DNA of 11,032 nt from an uncultured Acetatifactor sp. (GTDB lineage: Bacteria > Bacillota > Clostridia > Lachnospirales > Lachnospiraceae): positions 1-11,032 of the forward strand of contig CAJUNZ010000093.1 in NCBI GenBank assembly GCA_910587755.1, given 5' to 3'. Of this stretch, positions 7,057-11,032 are shown piece after piece. Within the stretch, counting starts at the first letter, position 1, and every line of letters begins with the position of its first letter. The translations under genes were made by a program, and so were the position numbers. The notes beneath the pieces were generated by a model. The model was not told where the DNA came from. It did not search any database and saw only the letters and a program-made list of their open reading frames with translations.

Positions 7057-7278
7057 GTGTATCCGGTTCAAATGGTTACTAAAATGCCAAAGCTGAAGCG
7101 TGAAAATGACCGGCCCAGACAGGAGCAACCCGGGTCGGGGAGACTTTCCTCCTTCAGCGTCCTTCTGGAACACGCGGAAAAGGATAATGTCCCTGAAGAC
7201 GGCTGCCTGGTGACTTACAACGCCAAAAGCCAGCTCCAGACCCATTATTACCGCCAGTCCAGGGAGTATACCTACTGA
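7057..7278 (+). CDS. Small hypothetical protein, probably 5'-broken
   Basis: From the GTG at 7057 the frame encodes 73 aa, rich in charged residues at 8-30 (KMPKLKRENDRPRQEQ), then a helix-like FSVLLEHAEKDNVPEDG and a Tyr-rich tail ending SREYTY. Codon choice matches the neighbouring genes, and coding character extends upstream of the GTG to about 6985. Neither the GTG nor ATG 7072 has a proper ribosome site; the only strong one, AAGGAGGG at 7013-7020, has no usable start in this frame at the right distance. I therefore think the true start was lost by frameshift. There is no membrane segment or known motif, and the function is unknown. The stop codon runs directly into a strong hairpin, which supports a once-real transcription unit. 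Confidence 0.5.
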   Translation: MYPVQMVTKMPKLKRENDRPRQEQPGSGRLSSFSVLLEHAEKDNVPEDGCLVTYNAKSQLQTHYYRQSREYTY

Positions 7279-7328
7279 ACCAACAGAAAAGGGCTATGCT
7301 GCAACAGCATAGCCCTTTTCTGTTGGTT
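7278..7328. terminator. Bidirectional terminator, perfect 24-bp hairpin
   Basis: A 24-nt arm (7278-7301) is perfectly complementary to 7305-7328, with a 3-nt CAA loop. The core is GGGCTATGCTG/CAGCATAGCCC followed by TTTT in either direction. The left arm begins on the last base of the plus-strand small gene's stop, and the right arm ends inside a TAA on the minus strand, fitting a terminator shared by two convergent genes. Confidence 0.85.
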
Positions 7329-7449
7329 ATCTCTCAATATAAACCATGGGTACATGCCCATTCTCCTCCCATTCCTGCTCTCTGTCCCGCTCTCATACCC
7401 ATATAACACACTGTTTCTTCAGATTACTCAGCCTACCATATTAAATCAT
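7327..7449 (-). pseudogene. Candidate degraded small gene with two in-frame stops
   Basis: The minus strand from ATG 7449 reads about 40 codons to a TAA at 7327-7329. It is interrupted by a TAA as third codon (7441-7443) and a TGA at 7393-7395. Between and after them the reading is protein-like: LSNLKKQCVIWV, then ERDREQEWEENGHVPMVYIER. The terminal TAA abuts the shared 24-bp hairpin exactly as a real gene end would. It lies 45 nt after the ZIP gene on the same strand. It may be a decayed small gene, or a chance frame; no homologue could be checked. Nothing argues for UGA recoding. Confidence 0.35.
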
Positions 7450-7494
7450 TGCCTCGCCTGATCTTTTTCGCCGGCCCTGACTTCTGTCAATTTT

Positions 7495-8301
7495 TCAAGA
7501 CCGCCCCAGCATCACATCCATCAGCATCATCACTGCAAATCCCATTATGATCCCCATTGTGGCGGAATAGGGCTTTGTCTTCTGATTCCTCTGACATTCC
7601 GGAATCAGCTCATGGACAGCCACCAGAATCATGGCTCCTGCCGCAAAAGAGAGCGCAAAAGGCAGCAGGGCCTCCACGTAGACCACCAAAAGAGCTCCTA
7701 CCACCCCCGCCAAAGGCTCCACCATGCCGGAAGCCTGCCCTGCCAGAAAGCTCTTCATGGCAGAACACCCCTCTCTGCGCAGAGGAATGGAAACAGCAGC
7801 TCCCTCCGGAAAATTCTGCAGCCCGATTCCCACCGCCACAGTCACCGCTCCCATGAGCTCCTCCATGCTCCAATGGGGTTCCAGGATCCCGAATGCCACC
7901 CCCACTGCCAGTCCCTCCGGTATGTTGTGAAGGGTTATGGACAGCACAAGCATGACAATCCTGCCAATTCTCTGATCCGGCCCTCCCCTGCCTCCTTCTG
8001 CCCGCCCCCGGGACCAGGATACAATCCGGTCGGACACCCACATAAACAGGGCTCCACACATAAACCCTGCCGTAGCCACCACTCCGGCGGGCATGCGGCA
8101 TACCTGTCCGGCCCGCTCTATGGCCGGCTGCAGCAGAGACCAGAAACTGGCGGACACCATAACTCCTGCGGAGAAGCCAAGCATCAGATTCAGCGCCCCC
8201 GGATCCGGCTTTCTGAAGAAGATAACTGTGGCTGCACCCAGAGCCGTCACGGCCCATGTCCCCAGGGTGGCAGCCAATGCCATGATTACAGACTCATTCA
8301 T
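7495..8301 (-). CDS. ZIP-family metal transporter
   Basis: An integral membrane carrier for divalent metal (Zn, Fe or Mn by family), 268 aa with about eight hydrophobic segments. The metal-site helices are clear: HNIPEG at 125-130 and QNFPEG at 162-167, the paired ZIP signatures, plus VEPLAG at 194-199 and HELIPE at 230-235. A charged Gly/Arg-rich loop (about 98-113) lies between the third and fourth segments, where ZIP proteins carry their variable loop; it is not histidine-rich here. ATG 8301 has GGGAGG at 8309-8314, 7 nt upstream; an earlier in-frame ATG at 8325 precedes that site and is rejected. It follows chrA by 97 nt on the same strand, so the two are probably cotranscribed. The substrate cannot be read from sequence. 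Confidence 0.92.
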   Translation of the reverse strand: MNESVIMALAATLGTWAVTALGAATVIFFRKPDPGALNLMLGFSAGVMVSASFWSLLQPAIERAGQVCRMPAGVVATAGFMCGALFMWVSDRIVSWSRGRAEGGRGGPDQRIGRIVMLVLSITLHNIPEGLAVGVAFGILEPHWSMEELMGAVTVAVGIGLQNFPEGAAVSIPLRREGCSAMKSFLAGQASGMVEPLAGVVGALLVVYVEALLPFALSFAAGAMILVAVHELIPECQRNQKTKPYSATMGIIMGFAVMMLMDVMLGRS

Positions 8302-8343
8302 CCTGCATCCTCCCTGAACCATCATATGAATCCAGACGCAGAA

Positions 8344-8423
8344 TGGTGCCTGCCAGACAGATCAGTAATTCAGTCCCACATGGTGCCTGCCAGAGGGATC
8401 AGAACAGCAGATCCAGTCCCACA
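8344..8423. repeat. Imperfect tandem duplication across the chrA stop codon
   Basis: Copy one (8344-8380) and copy two (8381-8423) are directly adjacent. Both begin TGGTGCCTGCCAGA and end CAGTCCCACA, with a diverged middle differing in length by 6 nt. Copy two contains the last codons and stop of chrA. Copy one, read in the equivalent frame, encodes a parallel ending (VGLNY then TGA, against VGLDLLF then TGA). Confidence 0.8.
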
Positions 8424-8968
8424 CTTGCCACAAGCTCCGCTGCCCCGCAGCAGACCATCACCAGAATAGGATTCTTTTTCCGCAGCCGCAGCACCAGAAA
8501 AGCCACCAGAAAAATGCCACACTCCAGCCACTGTATCTTTGAGGGATCCACCCCCGCCCCGCCAAAAGCCACAAGCATCAAAATGGAAAGCCCTGCGGCA
8601 CCGATCAGAGCTGTCACCGCAGGCCGGAGACTCCCCATGACACTCTGGAGCAGGGACAGCTGCCTGTAGCGGTAATAGACGAAAGCAAGCAGGGACACAA
8701 TGATCAGGGAAGGCAGAATGCACCCTGCCGTGGCCACCACCGCTCCTGGTATACCCCCAATGCGAATCCCCACAAAAGTGGCGGAATTCACGGCAATGGG
8801 TCCCGGTGTCATCTCCGCGATGGTGATCAGATCCGTAAATTCCCCCATGGTCAGCCACCCATGCTTTGCCACCACCTGGCTTTGGATCAGCGGCATGGCC
8901 GCGTATCCTCCTCCTATGCTGAACATTCCCACCTGCACAAAACTCCAAAACAGATCCAGATAAGTCAT
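8399..8968 (-). CDS. chrA: Half-size chromate transporter (CHR/ChrA family)
   Basis: A membrane protein of 189 aa, the size of single-domain CHR proteins (full-length ChrA has two such domains). The N-terminal signature FVQVGMFSIGGGYAAMPL occupies 10-27, and the second conserved motif EMTPGPIAVNSATFVG 52-67. Three or four hydrophobic stretches follow to the end. ATG 8968 has AGGGG at 8976-8980, 7 nt away; the in-frame reading to 9058 lacks support. Short CHR genes usually come as adjacent pairs, but no second copy is seen on either side here; the neighbour is a ZIP gene. Its 3' end is tandemly duplicated. The divergent XRE regulator may control it. Chromate as natural substrate is doubtful in an anaerobe; the family call is solid, the substrate is not. 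Confidence 0.9.
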   Translation of the reverse strand: MTYLDLFWSFVQVGMFSIGGGYAAMPLIQSQVVAKHGWLTMGEFTDLITIAEMTPGPIAVNSATFVGIRIGGIPGAVVATAGCILPSLIIVSLLAFVYYRYRQLSLLQSVMGSLRPAVTALIGAAGLSILMLVAFGGAGVDPSKIQWLECGIFLVAFLVLRLRKKNPILVMVCCGAAELVASVGLDLLF

Positions 8969-9055
8969 CACACTTCCCCTCTCTTTCCAAACCATTGTCT
9001 CCTTTGATTGTACACGTTTTCCCCTTCTGCCGCAAGAGCCATTTCTCCTGCTTCT

Positions 9056-9093
9056 CATTTGAAGTCTTACTATTTCACTATTCTCTTCAAATG
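9056..9093. promoter_or_regulatory. Inverted repeat upstream of chrA, candidate operator
   Basis: CATTTGAAG (9056-9064) and CTTCAAATG (9085-9093) are perfect 9-bp inverted arms around a 20-nt spacer, 88 nt before the chrA start in the divergent gap. The arms are centred 29 bp apart, close to three helical turns. The rest of this gap (8969-9279) is AT-rich toward the regulator gene and holds no other gene. I could not place a convincing -35/-10 pair for chrA. Confidence 0.45.
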
Positions 9094-9192
9094 TATGATT
9101 TTTTCTAGATAATTCTCCACCACCCCCAATTTCCCCAGATATCTCACAGAAATATTTAGTTTTCTCGAAATTTTCAATTATAAATATTCGTT

Positions 9193-9223
9193 ATCTAAAA
9201 TACTATTTCATAAAATCTAAAAT
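9193..9223 (+). promoter_or_regulatory. Direct repeats upstream of the XRE gene, candidate autoregulatory sites
   Basis: ATCTAAAAT occurs at 9193-9201 and again at 9215-9223, exactly 22 bp apart, about two helical turns. This is in the AT-rich stretch about 60 nt before the regulator's start, where its promoter should lie. XRE regulators often bind their own promoter; the link here is inferred. Confidence 0.35.
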
Positions 9224-9279
9224 CGGATAGAATAGGATTTAGAATGCCTAAACCACGTAAGAGAAAGGAGGTTCATCCC

Positions 9280-9645
9280 ATGAAAGAAGTCGGTCCAATT
9301 CTCGCAAAACTGCGAAAGGAAAAAGGACTGGGACAGAAAGAGCTGTCGGCATTGCTGAACCTGTCCGTAGGTACCATATCCAACTATGAAAACAGCGTCC
9401 ACGCACCTGACTTAAACACACTCTGCAGGCTGGCAGACTATTTTGAAGTCACCACGGACTATCTCTTAGGCCGCACGGATTACCGCTGTCCTCCCGAAGC
9501 CCTTAAGGACTATGTGGTTTCCGACTACACTGTGTGTAAAGTCGTAAACACCATCCTTTCCTTTGATTCCGAGAAGCGTAATTCCGTCTTGATGTACCTG
9601 GACTATATGAAGGATTCCCACAATCGAGCAGGAGGCGGTAACTAA
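9280..9645 (+). CDS. XRE-family helix-turn-helix transcriptional regulator
   Basis: A 121-aa cytoplasmic DNA-binding protein. The Cro/CI-type HTH covers about 6-63: ILAKLRKEKGLGQKELSALL, then the recognition helix LSVGTISNYE (28-37), then PDLNTLCRLADYFEVTTDYLLG (43-64), all typical of the family. Residues 67-121 have no recognisable effector fold and include a Cys at 69 and another near 83. ATG 9280 is chosen over in-frame ATG 9244 because AAAGGAGGT at 9264-9272 is 7 nt upstream. It is divergent from chrA-ZIP with repeats in the shared gap, so control of those genes or of itself is a reasonable inference. No phage genes are nearby. Confidence 0.93.
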   Translation: MKEVGPILAKLRKEKGLGQKELSALLNLSVGTISNYENSVHAPDLNTLCRLADYFEVTTDYLLGRTDYRCPPEALKDYVVSDYTVCKVVNTILSFDSEKRNSVLMYLDYMKDSHNRAGGGN

Positions 9646-9655
9646 CCGCCCTCCT
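9630..9655 (+). terminator. Hairpin overlapping the XRE stop codon
   Basis: AGGAGGCGGT (9630-9639) pairs with ACCGCC-TCCT (9645-9655) across a 5-nt loop containing part of the stop codon, with one bulged C at 9651. No T-run follows, so it is at best a weak terminator or an RNA 3'-end structure. Confidence 0.35.
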
Positions 9656-9677
9656 CTCACGGCACCAGACATACGCT

Positions 9678-9794
9678 TTATGTATACGGCGCTTTCAGGA
9701 ATTGACATGCACCAAGGAGCTCATAGGCAGTGGCTGAATCAATTTGGCCGCTGCCTATAAGTTTTTCTATAATCCTTTTTACAATAAGTCTCAT
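9678..9794 (-). CDS. Possible 38-aa hypothetical protein
   Basis: From ATG 9794 the minus strand encodes 38 aa with a helical, regularly spaced hydrophobic pattern: LIVKRIIEKLIGSGQIDSA, followed by TAYELLGACQFL, ending at TAA 9678. It looks more like protein than chance, resembling short two-helix proteins, but I cannot name a family. Against it: there is no ribosome site before the ATG. The same frame stays open upstream to a TAA at 9873-9875, giving 26 further Lys/Arg-rich codons without a start, partly made of the 35-bp repeats. A hairpin with T-run that would suit the XRE terminator lies inside the ORF. It may therefore be a remnant of a longer gene. It converges on XRE with 32 nt between stops. 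Confidence 0.35.
   Translation of the reverse strand: MRLIVKRIIEKLIGSGQIDSATAYELLGACQFLKAPYT
9723..9766 (+). terminator. Candidate terminator downstream of the XRE gene
   Basis: ATAGGCAGTGGC (9723-9734) pairs with GCCGCTGCCTAT (9747-9758), 12 bp with one wobble and a 12-nt loop, followed after three bases by TTTTT (9762-9766). This fits a plus-strand intrinsic terminator for XRE, although it coincides with the possible 38-aa ORF on the other strand. Confidence 0.6.
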
Positions 9795-9816
9795 GTGTTT
9801 TTTGTGATCTTTTGTA

Positions 9817-9897
9817 ATCTTTCTTTTGCGGTTCTCTTTAGTGATTTTGCGATCTTTCTTTTGCGGTTCTCTTTAGTGATTTTGCGATCTTTCTTTT
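9817..9897. repeat. 35-bp tandem repeat, two perfect copies plus a partial third
   Basis: Unit one 9817-9851 and unit two 9852-9886 are identical, and 9887-9897 repeats the first 11 bases. The preceding bases (about 9800-9816) look like a decayed further copy. The unit is pyrimidine-rich on the plus strand. Copies abut with no spacers, so this is not a CRISPR array. The unit length is not a multiple of three, which shifts any reading frame through it. Confidence 0.9.
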
Positions 9898-9959
9898 ACA
9901 TTTTATACAATCCATGAATTAAACTGGATGTAAATGTGCGCCCCAGATGCATAGATACA

Positions 9960-10004
9960 GACTGCCGGGCAGCATGTCAACATACAACACACTGCCCGGC
10001 AGTC
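9960..10004 (-). terminator. GC-rich hairpin downstream of polC
   Basis: GACTGCCGGGCAG (9960-9972) is perfectly complementary to 9992-10004, with a 19-nt loop, 49 nt past the polC stop. The minus-strand tail (TGTATCT) is a weak U-tract, and the plus-strand tail has AATTTT. It probably ends the polC transcript and possibly blocks opposing transcripts. Confidence 0.55.
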
Positions 10005-10052
10005 AATTTTACACTCTGGTTTTCTCCATAATTAATTCTTTTGCCAGCCATT

Positions 10053-11032
10053 CTAAAAATCAAACAGACTCAGCTGGTTGGACTCCGGCAGGTTCCCCAG
10101 CAGATTCAGGGAATCCAGCATGTCCACATTTGTCTTGGAAACCTTTGTGCGCTCTCTGAAATCCTCCTTTGACAGAAACGGGCCATCCTTGGCGGCCTCC
10201 ACAATGGCATCAGCCGCTTTCTCCCCCAAGCCGTCAATGCTGTTGATGGAGGGCATCAGCTTGTCCCCCACGATCTGGAAAGAACGGGACTGTGCGCTGA
10301 AGACATCTATGGGGGTAAATTCATACCCTCTGGCATACATCTCCTGAACCACTCTCATGTCACTGTAAGCCGCCTCCTCTCTGTTGGAAAGAGGCTGGGC
10401 TCCCGGCTCCTTGTTGGCGGCAGCCTCCATACGTCTTTTGTAGTCTGCCATTACACCCTCCAGGTGCGCCCTGCCCTGGCACATGAGTTCATAGGAAAAT
10501 GCCTTGGCACGAATGCTGAAAAAGGCGCCGTAATAAGCCAGGGGATAATGAATCTTGCAATACCCAATGCGCCAGGCCATCATGACATAGGCCGCCGCAT
10601 GAGCTTTGGGGAACATGTATTTGATCTTCTTACAGGAAGCTATGTACCAGTCCGGCACCTGATGCTCCTTCATCTCCGCAATCCACTCTTCCTTCAGCCC
10701 CTTCCCCTTTCGGACACTCTCCATAATGGTGAACGACAGGCTGGACTCCACCCCTCTTTGAATCAGATACTGCATAATATCCTCCCGGGTGCAGATTGCC
10801 GTGGAGATGGTTGCCGTGCCGTCCATAATCAGATCCCTGGCATTTCCAAGCCACACATCCGTCCCATGGGCCAGTCCTGAGATCCGAACCAGATCCGAAA
10901 AAGCCTGAGGTTGTGCGTCGATTACCATCTGCATGGCAAAATCCGTGCCAAACTCCGGAATCCCTAAAAGCCCCAGACGCGTACCACCGATCTGCTCCGG
11001 AGTAACTCCAAGAGCCTTCGTACTCTGAAACA
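10053..11032 (-). CDS. polC: DNA polymerase III alpha subunit, PolC type (C-terminal part)
   Basis: The gene runs off the window end, so only the last 325 or so residues of the roughly 1,450-residue replicative polymerase are visible. Identity as PolC rather than DnaE rests on stretches such as LGLLGIPEFGTDFAMQM, VRISGLAHGTDVWLGNA and YMFPKAHAAAYVMMAWRI, which are characteristic of the PolC C-terminal polymerase region. A helix-hairpin-helix-like INSIDGLGEKAADAIVEAA lies further on, and the protein ends in ESNQLSLFDF, whose QLSLF is the sliding-clamp binding peptide. No frame break is seen in the visible part. The reading frame continues from 10934 to 11032 without a start, confirming truncation by the window and not a gene start. 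The long visible downstream gap holds its probable terminator. Confidence 0.96.
   Translation of the reverse strand, partial: FQSTKALGVTPEQIGGTRLGLLGIPEFGTDFAMQMVIDAQPQAFSDLVRISGLAHGTDVWLGNARDLIMDGTATISTAICTREDIMQYLIQRGVESSLSFTIMESVRKGKGLKEEWIAEMKEHQVPDWYIASCKKIKYMFPKAHAAAYVMMAWRIGYCKIHYPLAYYGAFFSIRAKAFSYELMCQGRAHLEGVMADYKRRMEAAANKEPGAQPLSNREEAAYSDMRVVQEMYARGYEFTPIDVFSAQSRSFQIVGDKLMPSINSIDGLGEKAADAIVEAAKDGPFLSKEDFRERTKVSKTNVDMLDSLNLLGNLPESNQLSLFDF

Noticed and set aside
7393..7395. UGA recoding as selenocysteine in the minus-strand small frame
   Set aside because: A second in-frame stop (TAA) lies near its start and no clear SECIS stem follows; decay is simpler.
9817..9897. CRISPR-like array
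   Set aside because: The 35-bp units abut directly with no unique spacers, and no cas genes are present.
9795..9898. Lys/Arg-rich minus-strand peptide encoded by the tandem repeats
   Set aside because: None of the frames has a start codon with a ribosome site; the 35-bp unit breaks the frame at every copy.

Overview
The window looks like chromosomal DNA of a Gram-positive Clostridia, probably Lachnospiraceae. This rests on a PolC-type replicative polymerase, a perfect HrcA/CIRCE operator ahead of groES, strong AGGAGG ribosome sites before almost every gene, a lipoprotein-type binding protein and several stem-plus-T-run terminators. The taxon is inferred, since no rRNA marker is present.

Layout. 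(1) 77-2572, plus strand: a three-gene polar amino acid ABC importer (binding lipoprotein, permease, ATPase). It has a hairpin between its first two genes and a structured 3' region with a terminator after the last. (2) 2740-6778, minus strand: groES-groEL under a CIRCE-controlled promoter, a 57-residue small protein, then a phosphofructokinase with its own promoter whose active-site residues point to pyrophosphate as phosphoryl donor. (3) 6860-7450: two small, apparently damaged genes facing each other. The stop codon of each touches one end of the same perfect 24-bp hairpin. (4) 7495-8968, minus strand: a half-size chromate-type (CHR) transporter followed by a ZIP-family metal transporter. 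An imperfect tandem duplication straddles the chrA stop codon. (5) 9280-9645, plus strand: an XRE-type regulator divergent from the transporter pair, with inverted and direct repeats between them. (6) 9646-10052: a convergent intergenic region with a possible 38-residue minus-strand ORF, a 35-bp tandem repeat and GC-rich hairpins. (7) 10053-11032, minus strand: the 3' part of polC, cut by the window end.

The main genes are housekeeping or common transport functions. I see no phage, IS, CRISPR or defence module, and no clearly new multi-gene system. The points most worth a second look are short: the two damaged small genes with the shared hairpin, the 38-aa ORF and its neighbouring 35-bp repeats, the duplicated chrA end beside a divergent regulator, the two mutually exclusive stems after the ABC operon, and the unusual groES-groEL spacing.
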